This document shows, one piece after another, positions 7,214 through 16,614 of a stretch of 64,000 nt of DNA; position 1 is the first letter of the stretch; each line of letters begins with the position of its first letter. The translations under genes and the position numbers were made by a program. Location: contig JARGOP010000001.1 in NCBI GenBank assembly GCA_029233965.1, positions 62,001 through 126,000 of the forward strand, read 5' to 3'. Source of the stretch: Verrucomicrobiales bacterium (GTDB taxonomy: Bacteria; Verrucomicrobiota; Verrucomicrobiia; Verrucomicrobiales; DEV007). The notes beneath the pieces are model-generated. The model ran no database searches. It worked only from the letters and a program-made list of their open reading frames with translations, and was not told the DNA's origin.

Positions 7214-9877
7214 ATGAGTCTCCCTCCGCCATTCTCAACCTCCGACCCGGAATCGAAACGCCTTCGCGAAGACCCTGTAAAGCGTACTAACTGGAAGCTC
7301 TGGGGGCCATATTTGTCTGAGCGCCAATGGGGCACAGTCCGGGAGGATTACTCGGCAAATTCAGATGCCTGGCAGAGCTTTCCCCGCGAGCATGCTCCGT
7401 CCCGCGCCTACCGGTGGGGTGAAGACGGGCTTCTCGGGTGGTCGGATCGATACGGGCGCCTCTGCTTCTCCGTCTCCCTTTGGAATGGAAAAGACAAAAT
7501 CCTGAAGGAGCGTCTCTTCGGAGTCACCAATCACGAGGGCAATCACGGAGAGGACGTCAAAGAACTCTACTACTACCTCGACTCGACCCCGACGCATTCC
7601 TTTGCCCGCAGCCTCTACAAATATCCGCAGAAGGAGTTTCCCTACGAGGATCTCATCGAAATCAATGGAAAGCGCTCCCGAACCGAACCGGAGTATGAAA
7701 TCGAAGATACCGGCGTCTTTGACGAAGATCGATTCTTTGATGTCGAAGTCAGCTATGCTAAAGGCGGGCCGGAGGATCTCCTCATCGTCGTTTCCGTGAC
7801 CAATCGCGGACCGGAAGCGGCTGAATTGACTTTGCTGCCGACGATCTGGTTTCGGAACACCTGGTCTTGGGGCCGCGAGGGAGAGGACATGACCTCAAAG
7901 CCTGCGATCCGGCTTGAGAATGGCGTGCTCGTGACGAGGCATGACACTCTTCCCCCCTACCAGTTTGCAATCGAGGGAGAGGCCGAACTCTGGTTTACCG
8001 ACAATGAAACGAATCCCGCCCTCTGGGGAAAAAAGCCGAAGCCGGGCGGCCCGACCCATTTTAAAGATGCCTTTGCGGAAGCGCTCATCGGAGGGAAGAA
8101 GTCAGCGCTCAAGAAGAACGGCGAGGGTACCAAGGCCGCCGCCGTTTTCAGTCAAATCCTTGCGGCGGGTGAATCCCGTGAATTTCGTCTCCGCCTCACT
8201 CGTTGTTCAGAGGCGCCCGAAGCCGGGGCACTGTTCGGAGATGCGTTCACCGAAATCTATGAGGAGCGTCTCAGTGACGCGGATCAGTTTTATGACCAGC
8301 GACATTCGAGCGAACTCCCGGACGAAGAGTCCATGATTCTCCGCCAGTCCTACGCCGGGCTGATGTGGACCAAGCAATTCTATCATTTCATTGTGAATGA
8401 CTGGCTCGACGGCGATCCGGACAACCCTGCGCCTCCACAGCGTCGGCATGGAAGAAACAGCGAGTGGGGCCACCTCTTCAATCGCGACATTATTTCGATG
8501 CCTGACAAGTGGGAGTATCCCTGGTATGCCGCCTGGGATCTTGCCTTCCACACCCTGCCCATCGCCGAGATTGATCCCCACTTCGCGAAGCGGCAGTTGA
8601 GCCTCTTCCTGCGGGAGTGGTACATGCACCCGAACGGTCAGATCCCGGCTTACGAATGGAATTTCAGCGACGTGAACCCTCCCGTTCATGCCTGGGCCGT
8701 CTGGAGGGTCTACAAAATCGCAGCCGAAAGAGGTGACCGCGACCTTTCCTTTCTCGCTTCCGCCTTCCAGAAACTGCTCATGAACTTCACCTGGTGGGTG
8801 AACAGAAAGGACGAGAATGGAAACAGCCTCTTTGCCGGTGGATTTCTCGGGCTCGATAACATCGGCGTCTTTGATCGCTCCGAAGGCCTGCCCTTCGGAG
8901 CCAGCCTCGAACAGGCTGACGGCACCGGATGGATGGCCTTTTACTGCACGACGATGATGGCGATGGCGATCGAGTTGGCCGAGGAGGACAAAGCCTACGA
9001 GGATCTTGCCTCAAAGTTTTTCGAACACTTCGTCACCATCACCCTCGCGATCAATGGTCACGGACGCCACAATGGACTTTGGTGCCAGGAAGAGAACTTC
9101 TACTATGACTGGCTGACCAAAGACGGAAAACGGAATCCGCTTTCGGTGCGCTCCCTCGTCGGGCTCCTGCCCATGATTGCCGTGGAAATTCTCGACCGGG
9201 AGCACATCGAGCCGCTCCTCGGCTTCAGCGAACGCACGAACTGGTTTGTCGAGCATCGGCCTCACCTCGCAGATTCCGTTTCTTCACTGAATGAAAACGG
9301 TGAGATGCGGCTGCTTTCCTGCTGCTCGAAAGAGCGCCTCAAGTTCCTCCTCGGGTTTCTCTTCGACGAAGAGGAATTTCTTTCGCCCTTCGGGATTCGA
9401 TCTCTGTCCAAGTATCACGGGAAACACCCGTTTTCTGTAAAACTGGAAACGGGTGTCCACACTATTCAATTCACGCCCGGAGAGTCCGACTCGCCCATGT
9501 TCGGGGGAAATTCAAACTGGCGCGGGCCGATCTGGTTCCCGATGAATTACCTCCTTCTCGAAGCCCTAGAACGATATCACCATTTTTACGGAGATGACTT
9601 CCTGGTCGAATTCCCGACCGGCTCCGGCGAGTTGGTGAATCTCCGCGAGGCGGCCCGTCGGATCGGTCTGCGACTCATCTCCCTCTTCAAAGTGGACGAT
9701 GCGAAAAGCGGTCGTCCGGCCCATGGAGGATCGCCCCTTCACAGACCCGCTCGCCGGGAGAAAGGGTTGATTCACTTTTATGAGTATTTCCATGCTGAAA
9801 CCGGAGAAGGACTGGGCGCTTCGCACCAAACCGGCTGGACTTCGCTGGTTAGTCGTCTCATTAAAAAGTATGACTAA
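7214..9877 (+). CDS. GH63/MGH1-like glucosidase
   Basis: This 887-residue protein without a signal peptide matches the bacterial glucosidase group of the (alpha/alpha)6-barrel GH63/MGH1-like family. The N-terminal half has the typical start WKLWGPYLSERQWGTVREDYS (split at about residues 28-48) and YAAWDLAFHTLPIAEIDP near residue 440. Later come HPNGQIPAYEWNFSDVNPP (an acidic active-site region) and GGNSNWRGPIWFPMNYLL near 765, both diagnostic. The length is normal for the group. It probably hydrolyses an alpha-glucoside in the cytoplasm; the linkage preferred cannot be stated. It is a single gene, with a 175-base gap before nrdR. Confidence 0.9.
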   Translation: MSLPPPFSTSDPESKRLREDPVKRTNWKLWGPYLSERQWGTVREDYSANSDAWQSFPREHAPSRAYRWGEDGLLGWSDRYGRLCFSVSLWNGKDKILKERLFGVTNHEGNHGEDVKELYYYLDSTPTHSFARSLYKYPQKEFPYEDLIEINGKRSRTEPEYEIEDTGVFDEDRFFDVEVSYAKGGPEDLLIVVSVTNRGPEAAELTLLPTIWFRNTWSWGREGEDMTSKPAIRLENGVLVTRHDTLPPYQFAIEGEAELWFTDNETNPALWGKKPKPGGPTHFKDAFAEALIGGKKSALKKNGEGTKAAAVFSQILAAGESREFRLRLTRCSEAPEAGALFGDAFTEIYEERLSDADQFYDQRHSSELPDEESMILRQSYAGLMWTKQFYHFIVNDWLDGDPDNPAPPQRRHGRNSEWGHLFNRDIISMPDKWEYPWYAAWDLAFHTLPIAEIDPHFAKRQLSLFLREWYMHPNGQIPAYEWNFSDVNPPVHAWAVWRVYKIAAERGDRDLSFLASAFQKLLMNFTWWVNRKDENGNSLFAGGFLGLDNIGVFDRSEGLPFGASLEQADGTGWMAFYCTTMMAMAIELAEEDKAYEDLASKFFEHFVTITLAINGHGRHNGLWCQEENFYYDWLTKDGKRNPLSVRSLVGLLPMIAVEILDREHIEPLLGFSERTNWFVEHRPHLADSVSSLNENGEMRLLSCCSKERLKFLLGFLFDEEEFLSPFGIRSLSKYHGKHPFSVKLETGVHTIQFTPGESDSPMFGGNSNWRGPIWFPMNYLLLEALERYHHFYGDDFLVEFPTGSGELVNLREAARRIGLRLISLFKVDDAKSGRPAHGGSPLHRPARREKGLIHFYEYFHAETGEGLGASHQTGWTSLVSRLIKKYD

Positions 9878-9962
9878 TTGATAGCAAGAATTTTACGAAA
9901 GTTTTAGTCCTTTCAGCGTAGAAAGCAAGTTGATCCAATCGGCACCCCCTGCCCGCATCGCA

Positions 9963-10011
9963 AAACAATATGTTGTGGTGTTTTTCAGATTGACACCCCT
10001 ACATCTAGTTG
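9963..10011 (+). promoter_or_regulatory. Two tandem NrdR boxes upstream of nrdR
   Basis: The NrdR box core is CWATATATWGTG. Bases 9966-9977 read CAATATGTTGTG, matching 11 of 12. Bases 9999-10010 read CTACATCTAGTT, matching 9 of 12. The two cores start 33 bases apart, about three helical turns, which is the spacing known for paired NrdR boxes. A TTGACA at 9990-9995 abuts the second box and may be a -35 element. The nrdR start codon is 43 bases beyond the second core. This points to autoregulation of nrdR. It is a by-eye match, not a scored search. Confidence 0.72.
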
Positions 10012-10052
10012 CAACGCTGATAAAAGTGTCACAAATGTGACCTTTATTCGAG

Positions 10053-10556
10053 ATGCGGTGTGTCAAGTGCAGTAGCCTGGAAGACAAGGTGATTGATTCG
10101 AGATTGTCGAAGGATGGGTTTTCCATCCGTCGTCGTCGCGAATGTCTGGACTGTTCACACCGTTTCACCACCTATGAGCAGGTGGAAAGGCGCGACGTGC
10201 TGGTCATCAAACGCGATGGCACACGCGAGCCATTCAAACGTGAGAAACTGCTCTCAGGCCTGATCAAGGCCTGTGAGAAGCGTCCTGTTTCCCTTGAGGT
10301 TCTTGAGAACGCAGTCGAAGAAATCGTGAACGATCTGACCGCCGAGGGACTCAAGGAGGTTCCGAGCCGGATGATGGGCCCCAAAGTAATGGCCCGACTC
10401 CAGCAGATCGATCCCGTGGCCTTTGTCCGCTACGCGTCGGTTTACCGTCAGTTTCAGGACGTGGGCGAGTTCAACGAGGTCATCGAATCTCTTGAAAATG
10501 CTCCCGTCGACAGCCTGCTCCAACCGGACCTCTTTGAGGCCGGGAAGGTGCCTTGA
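10053..10556 (+). CDS. nrdR: Transcriptional repressor NrdR
   Basis: This 167-residue protein matches NrdR throughout. A zinc ribbon is formed by Cys3, Cys6, Cys31 and Cys34, with the basic stretch SIRRRRECLDC and RFTTYEQV between and after. An ATP-cone domain follows (about 46-138), starting VIKRDGTREPFKREKLLSGL. NrdR senses (d)ATP through the ATP-cone and represses ribonucleotide reductase genes by binding NrdR boxes. Two such boxes lie just upstream (9963-10011), so the gene probably represses itself. No ribonucleotide reductase gene is present in the window. The next gene starts 71 bases downstream on the same strand. Confidence 0.95.
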   Translation: MRCVKCSSLEDKVIDSRLSKDGFSIRRRRECLDCSHRFTTYEQVERRDVLVIKRDGTREPFKREKLLSGLIKACEKRPVSLEVLENAVEEIVNDLTAEGLKEVPSRMMGPKVMARLQQIDPVAFVRYASVYRQFQDVGEFNEVIESLENAPVDSLLQPDLFEAGKVP

Positions 10557-10627
10557 GAAAGCCCCTTCAGTTCCCTCCCATTCCAACACAAAACACCCAA
10601 ACACCGCACTTACAGACCACCACCACC

Positions 10628-11544
<917 letters not shown>

Positions 11545-11669
11545 AGAGCTAAAGTGTCAGGATTTTCCGGGCAAATCGTGGGAAACGGTTTGATTCCGCC
11601 CCGGCAAACGGGCCGAAATTTCCCCATTAACTGTTTGGGGATTTGCCGATTCTCCTTATATGGTGCGGG

Positions 11670-12134
11670 GTGAGTTCAGATTCAGAAAACTATCCGGTTC
11701 TCGGTTGGCGGGAATGGTTGTCGATCCCATCTTTGAACATCCCGCACATCAAGGCGAAGGTGGACACAGGGGCCCGCACCTCGGCATTACACACCTTTGA
11801 CCTGGAAACCTACGAGACCGACACCGGGCAGGAAAGGGTGCGTTTTCTCGTGCATCCGTTCCAGGATGACACGGACACGGTAGTCCCCTGCGATTGTGCG
11901 GTGATCGGAAACCGATCAGTCCGCGACTCGGGCGGGCACGAGCAGGTCCGCCCCTTCATCTGCCTCCCTGTCGTTCTCGGAGACCACACCTGGGAGATCG
12001 AGTTCAGTCTCACGAACCGTGACAACATGAAATTTCGAATGCTTCTCGGTCGAACCGCAATGGAAGATCGCTTCCTCGTCAATCCTGCTTTATCCTACCA
12101 ACAAAGTAAGCCGTATCGATGGCTTCCCTCTTAA
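11670..12134 (+). CDS. RimB-like ATP-dependent zinc protease (retropepsin-like)
   Basis: This 154-residue protein runs from a GTG at 11670; a TTG at 11643 would add nine residues with no family match. It has the group signature GWREWLSIPSLNIPHIKAKVDTGARTSALH, with the retropepsin-type Asp-Thr-Gly at 32-34, and ends with FRMLLGRTAMEDRFLVNP. In Pseudomonas, RimB proteins of this group trim glutamate tails that RimK adds to ribosomal protein S6. Here the gene ends six bases before rimK, so the same pairing is very likely. A possible ribosome site is not obvious at either start, which leaves the N-terminus unsure. Confidence 0.85.
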   Translation: MSSDSENYPVLGWREWLSIPSLNIPHIKAKVDTGARTSALHTFDLETYETDTGQERVRFLVHPFQDDTDTVVPCDCAVIGNRSVRDSGGHEQVRPFICLPVVLGDHTWEIEFSLTNRDNMKFRMLLGRTAMEDRFLVNPALSYQQSKPYRWLPS

Positions 12135-12140
12135 TCCTAC

Positions 12141-13055
12141 ATGAAACTTGCTATCCTGTCGCGAAACAAGCGGCTTTACTCGACCAACTCTCTCTACGAA
12201 GCGGCACTCAAACGCGGTCACGAAGTTCGCGTCATCGACTATGTGAAATGCCACATGGAGATCACCTCGATGCGACCCAGCATTTATCTCGGTGAAGAAA
12301 AACTGACTGGTTTTGATGCCATCATTCCCCGGATCGGAGCGACCTACACCTTTTTCGGTTGTGCCGTCGTGCGGCAGTTCGAGATGATGAATGTCTACAG
12401 TCTCAATGAGTCGGTTGCGATCTCCCGTTCCCGCGACAAGCTGCGAAGTCTGCAGCTTCTCGCCCGAAAAGGAATCGGTCTTCCCGTCACCACCTTTGCA
12501 CACGATCCCCGTGCAACCGGACAGCTCGTGAAACAGGTTGGCGGCGCGCCTGTCGTGATCAAACTGCTCGAGGGAACCCAGGGAGTCGGTGTGGTCCTTG
12601 CGGAAACAAACAAAGCAGCCGAGTCCGTCATCGAAGCCTTTCGTGGTCTCAATGCGAATATTCTCGCTCAGGAATTCATCAAAGAAGCCGGCGGTGCTGA
12701 CATCCGTTGTTTCGTCGTCGGCGGAAAAGTCGTTGCCGCGATCAAGCGCCAGGGCAAAGAAGGAGAGTTTCGATCCAACCTTCATCGCGGTGGCTCGGCT
12801 TCTGTGGTGAAGATCACTCCGGAGGAGCGATCCACGGCGGTGCGTGCGGCCAAGATCATGGGCCTCAACGTCGCGGGCGTTGATTTGCTGCGTTCGAATC
12901 ATGGACCCGTCGTCATGGAGGTGAATTCCTCTCCGGGACTGGAAGGAATCGAAAAGGCGACGGGGAAAGATGTCGCTGGATTGATCATTGATTTGATCGA
13001 AAGTCAGATCAGCAAGCCGACCGTTAACCGAACGAAAACCAAAGGGACAGGCTGA
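12141..13055 (+). CDS. rimK: RimK, ribosomal protein S6-glutamate ligase family ATP-grasp enzyme
   Basis: This 304-residue protein has the normal RimK length and start ([22 protein letters not shown]). The ATP-grasp domain shows [21 protein letters not shown] near 95, the ATP-binding [16 protein letters not shown] near 140, the [22 protein letters not shown] region near 175, and the metal-binding [15 protein letters not shown] near 257. RimK adds glutamates to the C-terminus of S6 using ATP; related enzymes make other alpha-glutamyl chains, so the substrate is inferred. It sits between the RimB-like protease and an aspartoacylase-like peptidase, with gaps of 6 and 15 bases, so the three form one operon. 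Confidence 0.93.
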   Translation: MKLAILSRNKRLYSTNSLYEAALKRGHEVRVIDYVKCHMEITSMRPSIYLGEEKLTGFDAIIPRIGATYTFFGCAVVRQFEMMNVYSLNESVAISRSRDKLRSLQLLARKGIGLPVTTFAHDPRATGQLVKQVGGAPVVIKLLEGTQGVGVVLAETNKAAESVIEAFRGLNANILAQEFIKEAGGADIRCFVVGGKVVAAIKRQGKEGEFRSNLHRGGSASVVKITPEERSTAVRAAKIMGLNVAGVDLLRSNHGPVVMEVNSSPGLEGIEKATGKDVAGLIIDLIESQISKPTVNRTKTKGTG

Positions 13056-13070
13056 ATTTTTGACACCCGC

Positions 13071-14108
13071 ATGAATCACAGTGATTCCCTCAAAATCGGG
13101 GACCAGACTTTTGGACCCGGCGATAGAGGAGAAGTCAGCCTTCCGATTGGTTCGCTGATCGATTATCAACCGGTGACGATGAACATTCAGGTTCGTCGCG
13201 GGAAGCAGGAAGGTCCGGTTCTCCTGCTGACTGCCGGGATTCATGGTGATGAACTCGTCGGCGTTGAGGTCCTGCGCCGTCTTCTCAAGTCCAGACGACT
13301 CCAGAGCATTCGGGGAAGCCTTGTCGTTGTGCCTGTTGTCTGCATGCCGGCTTTTCTGGCCCGCACCCGCTACCTTCCTGACCGCCGTGATCTGAACCGT
13401 CTTTTCCCCGGTTCCCGGGATGGATCGCTGGGAGGTCGCCTCGCCGCCACCTTTGCCGATGAGATTGTGACGAAGGCGGATTACGCGATCGATTTCCACA
13501 CCGGAGCGAGTGGACGTCCCAATCTTCCGCAGATCCGGATTTCCCCCGGAGACGAGAGAGCGCTGGAATTGGCCAAAGCCTTCAAGCCCCCGGTCATCAT
13601 GGAGACTTCACAGCGCGATGGATCGCTTAGGAGTCTCTTTGCGAAAGAGAACATCCCTTCCCTGCTTTATGAAGCCGGCGAGGCTTATCGTCTGGATACA
13701 GCTGCGGTTCGATATGGTCTTCGTGGTATCTTTTCAGTGATGCAACATCTGGAAATGCTGCCTCCGCCGCGGAGCGTGAAGGAACCGAGAACGCGCACCG
13801 TCGTTGCTTCAGGGACGACCTGGGTCCGGGCACCGCAGGGCGGGATTTTTACTCCTCTCGTCGATCTAGGAAAAGGCGTAACTCCCTCCACCAAGCTTGG
13901 ACTCGTTGGTGATCCCTTCGGAAGGCATGAGACTCCGGTAACGAGTGGCATCGACGGTGTTGTCATCGGGCTGAACCGTGAAGCGACGGCGGACGAGGGG
14001 GATGCCCTCTTCCACATTGCGAACTTTGCCGCTACCGCGGAGAAAGTGGAAGCACATATTCAGCACAGCGACAACGTTCTCGAAGAGCATACTGCGCCCC
14101 TGGAGTAG
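13071..14108 (+). CDS. Succinylglutamate desuccinylase/aspartoacylase family (M14-like) protein
   Basis: This 345-residue protein has the zinc site of the AstE/AspA group: HGDELVG (His and Glu, near residue 58), the third ligand His in DFHTGASGRPNLP (near 143), and the catalytic Glu in LLYEAGEAY (near 200). The remaining C-terminal half forms the beta-rich domain of this family (GTTWVRAPQGGIFTP). It presumably hydrolyses an amide or N-acyl bond of an amino acid or peptide. Its place directly after rimK, as in many bacteria, suggests it acts on glutamylated products, but this is unproven. Confidence 0.88.
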   Translation: MNHSDSLKIGDQTFGPGDRGEVSLPIGSLIDYQPVTMNIQVRRGKQEGPVLLLTAGIHGDELVGVEVLRRLLKSRRLQSIRGSLVVVPVVCMPAFLARTRYLPDRRDLNRLFPGSRDGSLGGRLAATFADEIVTKADYAIDFHTGASGRPNLPQIRISPGDERALELAKAFKPPVIMETSQRDGSLRSLFAKENIPSLLYEAGEAYRLDTAAVRYGLRGIFSVMQHLEMLPPPRSVKEPRTRTVVASGTTWVRAPQGGIFTPLVDLGKGVTPSTKLGLVGDPFGRHETPVTSGIDGVVIGLNREATADEGDALFHIANFAATAEKVEAHIQHSDNVLEEHTAPLE

Positions 14109-14170
14109 CCGGAGCAAGCGCCGCGACTGCGTCATTGTCAATTCGACAGGAAGCTGGTCTCATCACCCCG

Positions 14171-15595
14171 ATGATGAACCGTTTTACTTTTTACACACTT
14201 GTCGTTTCGACACTCCTCTCACCTCTTGCCTATTCACAAAAAGAGAAAAAGCCGGATCCGGCTTTGATCGAAGGCAAGGCCACCCTCGAGCGCCTCGAGC
14301 AGGTTTCGAACTGGACCAGCCTTTTCAATGGTAAAGATCTCACGAACTGGCAGGGCGATACCGAAAAGTATGTCGTCGAAAATGGAGTGTTGGTTTGTCA
14401 GGCCGGGGGCAAGGTTCTTGAGACCGAAAAGCAGTATTCGGATTTCGTGTTCAAGTTTGAGTTTAAGCTGACCGAATCGGGCAACAACGGTCTTGGTATC
14501 CGGGTTCCCTCAGGAGGCCATGCTGCCTACGATGGAATGGAGCTGCAGATCCTCGATCATCGCGGAGATCGTTATCACAAGAAGACGGCAGACGGAGGTC
14601 GCGTTATGACGCTCAAGGAGTGGCAGGTCCACGGCTCCATCTACGGTGTTTTTCCCGCCAAAACCGGCTACCTCAAGCCGCTCGATGAGTGGAATGAGCA
14701 GACCGTGATTTGCATCGAAGATCATGTGAAGATCATCCTCAACGGAGCGGTCATTCTGGACGCTTATCTGGATGATTTGACCCCCGTCGATCACAAGGAC
14801 CATCCCGGACTCAAAAGCAGAACCGGTCACATTCAGTTCGCGGGCCACAACGATCACATTGAGTTCCGGAACATCCATGTCGCGGATTTTGCTCCCAGTG
14901 CACCGACGATTGAGGTGAAAGAGGACAACACTCCACCGGAAGGTTTCACCGCCCTTTTCAACGGAAAGGATCTGAGCGGATGGAAAGGCCTTGCGCACAA
15001 AGATGCGAGCAAGCGCCGTGAGTTGACCGGTGACGCCCTCGCCGAAGCGCAGAAAATTGCTGATGGCATCATGAACGAGCACTGGTCGGTTAAGGAAGGC
15101 GTTCTCACCTACTCCGGCGAGGGACAATCTCTCGCCACGGCGAAAGACTACGGCGACTTCGAATTCTACATCGACTGGAAGATCCCGCCCGGTGCCGACA
15201 GCGGCATCTACCTGCGCGGCACGCCGCAAATTCAGATCTGGGATCCCTGGGATCTTCGCGATGCCCGCGCTGATGATCTTGTCGGAGCCTACCGGACAGG
15301 GCGGAACCTCGGATCCGGCGGCCTTTGGAACAACAAGCGGGCCAGCAATCGTCCGCTCGTCATGGCCGACAAAAAACCCGGTGAATGGAACCAGTTCCTG
15401 ATTCGCATGGTCGGAGACAAAGTCTCGATCTGGTTGAACGGGAAGCTCGTCGTCGATCGCACCGAGTTGGAGAATTACTGGGACCGCGAAGGCGACCGCG
15501 ACATTCCCCTGCCCCGCGCTGACCAGATCGAGCTGCAACACCACGGCAGCGAGCTCTTCTTCAAGAATCTCTTCATCCGCGAGCTGCCTTACTAG
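14171..15595 (+). CDS. Exported protein with two DUF1080 (3-keto-disaccharide hydrolase-type) domains
   Basis: This 474-residue protein has a signal peptide (about 1-22, MMNRFTFYTLVVSTLLSPLAYS). Two DUF1080 concanavalin-like domains follow in tandem. The first starts WTSLFNGKDLTNWQGD (near 45) and ends around 240; the second starts GFTALFNGKDLSGWKG (near 258) and includes GADSGIYLRGTPQIQIWDPWD. DUF1080 proteins are abundant in PVC bacteria, and the family is linked to hydrolysis of 3-keto-disaccharides; a carbohydrate substrate in the envelope is inferred. The ATG at 14171 fits the signal peptide better than the in-frame TTG at 14135. A palindromic repeat follows the stop. Confidence 0.9.
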   Translation: MMNRFTFYTLVVSTLLSPLAYSQKEKKPDPALIEGKATLERLEQVSNWTSLFNGKDLTNWQGDTEKYVVENGVLVCQAGGKVLETEKQYSDFVFKFEFKLTESGNNGLGIRVPSGGHAAYDGMELQILDHRGDRYHKKTADGGRVMTLKEWQVHGSIYGVFPAKTGYLKPLDEWNEQTVICIEDHVKIILNGAVILDAYLDDLTPVDHKDHPGLKSRTGHIQFAGHNDHIEFRNIHVADFAPSAPTIEVKEDNTPPEGFTALFNGKDLSGWKGLAHKDASKRRELTGDALAEAQKIADGIMNEHWSVKEGVLTYSGEGQSLATAKDYGDFEFYIDWKIPPGADSGIYLRGTPQIQIWDPWDLRDARADDLVGAYRTGRNLGSGGLWNNKRASNRPLVMADKKPGEWNQFLIRMVGDKVSIWLNGKLVVDRTELENYWDREGDRDIPLPRADQIELQHHGSELFFKNLFIRELPY

Positions 15596-15625
15596 CATTC
15601 CAGAGCCCTGCGTAGGTCCCGGTGT

Positions 15626-15656
15626 AACAGGGTTGGGTCAGAGAGCTAACCCTGTT
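15626..15656. repeat. ACAGGGTT/AACCCTGT palindrome, copy 1
   Basis: Perfect nine-base arms AACAGGGTT (15626-15634) and AACCCTGTT (15648-15656) lie in the gap between two convergent genes. The same arms at the same 21-base spacing recur at 36621, 61828 and, in degenerate form, 27245, so this is a dispersed repeat and not only a terminator. Confidence 0.7.
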
Positions 15657-15684
15657 GAGTCCCGGCCCGTCACGCGTTGAGATT

Positions 15685-16539
15685 TCAGTCTTCCCCACGC
15701 CATCCATTTGCCTCGAGGTAGCGGAGCGTTTCCTGAGGCTTGTTCGTGTGTAACATCCTCACGCCAGCCTGTGCGAGTATCTCCCAGAATCCGGGATTTT
15801 CGAACGAGTGTGCTTCCACAAGAATACCAAGACTCCGTGCCGCCTCAATGGCTCCCTTTTCGCCTGCACTTAGCGGCAACTCTCCCGTCACTTTGATGTC
15901 GACTGTCTTCGGCTGAAACTCCCGGTGAATCTGCTCAACCTGCTTTGCGCTGCTGAGCTTAAACATCACTTCCACCCCTGGGGTGCCGCCCTGAAAAAAA
16001 TCGTGAATCGTTTCGGCATCCCGGTAGAAAGTTCGAAGGAAAACCTCGTCCTGCATTTCAAGCCGGACAATGAGGCGGGCAAGCTCATCAAAGTGCTCAA
16101 TGACCCCCGGCTTGAGGTCTGGCTTAAAAAGGATCCTGTCCTTTCCGGCGAGGAGCAGTTCTTCCAGTGTCGCGACAGTCTCCTCTGAAACGGTGCCGTC
16201 CCGATACCGTTTCTTCAGTGCTTTCAGCTCCTCAAGAGACAGATCTTCCGCTTTTCCCGTTCCAGTCGTTTCGCGCTCGATGGTAGGATCATGAACGATG
16301 ACGAACACCCCGTCGGCGGTCCGTTGAATATCGGTTTCAAAAACGTCGTAGCCTTTTTGAATCGCCACGGTGACTGCCGCAACGGAGTTCTCCGGAGCCT
16401 GATCCTCCTTATCGGTCTCATACCCTCCCCGGTGCGCCGCGACATAGACATGGGACTCCGGAGCGCTCAGTGAGGATGGTTCTGCTTGGAGAAGCGGAAC
16501 GAGAATCGTAGAGAGGATCAGAGTCCGGAAAGGGGTCAT
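15685..16539 (-). CDS. Exported glycerophosphodiester phosphodiesterase
   Basis: This 284-residue protein has a signal peptide (about 1-19, ending LLQAEPSS). GDPD motifs are all present: AAHRGG near residue 34, APENSVAAV, the metal-binding FETDIQRTADGVFVIVHDP block near 70, and a final MLHTNKPQETLRYLEANG. It should cleave glycerophosphodiesters into sn-glycerol-3-phosphate and an alcohol in the periplasm. It follows the VWA gene by 75 bases on the same strand, so it might share its transcript, but its function is separate from that block. Confidence 0.9.
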   Translation of the reverse strand: MTPFRTLILSTILVPLLQAEPSSLSAPESHVYVAAHRGGYETDKEDQAPENSVAAVTVAIQKGYDVFETDIQRTADGVFVIVHDPTIERETTGTGKAEDLSLEELKALKKRYRDGTVSEETVATLEELLLAGKDRILFKPDLKPGVIEHFDELARLIVRLEMQDEVFLRTFYRDAETIHDFFQGGTPGVEVMFKLSSAKQVEQIHREFQPKTVDIKVTGELPLSAGEKGAIEAARSLGILVEAHSFENPGFWEILAQAGVRMLHTNKPQETLRYLEANGWRGED

Positions 16540-16614
16540 GTCAGATGAACGTGAAAGGAGGGTCGCGGTGATAACAGGGAAAAATCGGCGATCCGCGGGA
16601 CGATGAGTTGACGG

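Noticed and set aside
12090-13499. Open frame of 469 codons on the minus strand opposite rimK and the aspartoacylase-like gene
   Set aside because: It is antisense to two well-supported genes with clear motifs and shows no recognisable domain. Long antisense frames are common in G+C-rich coding DNA.
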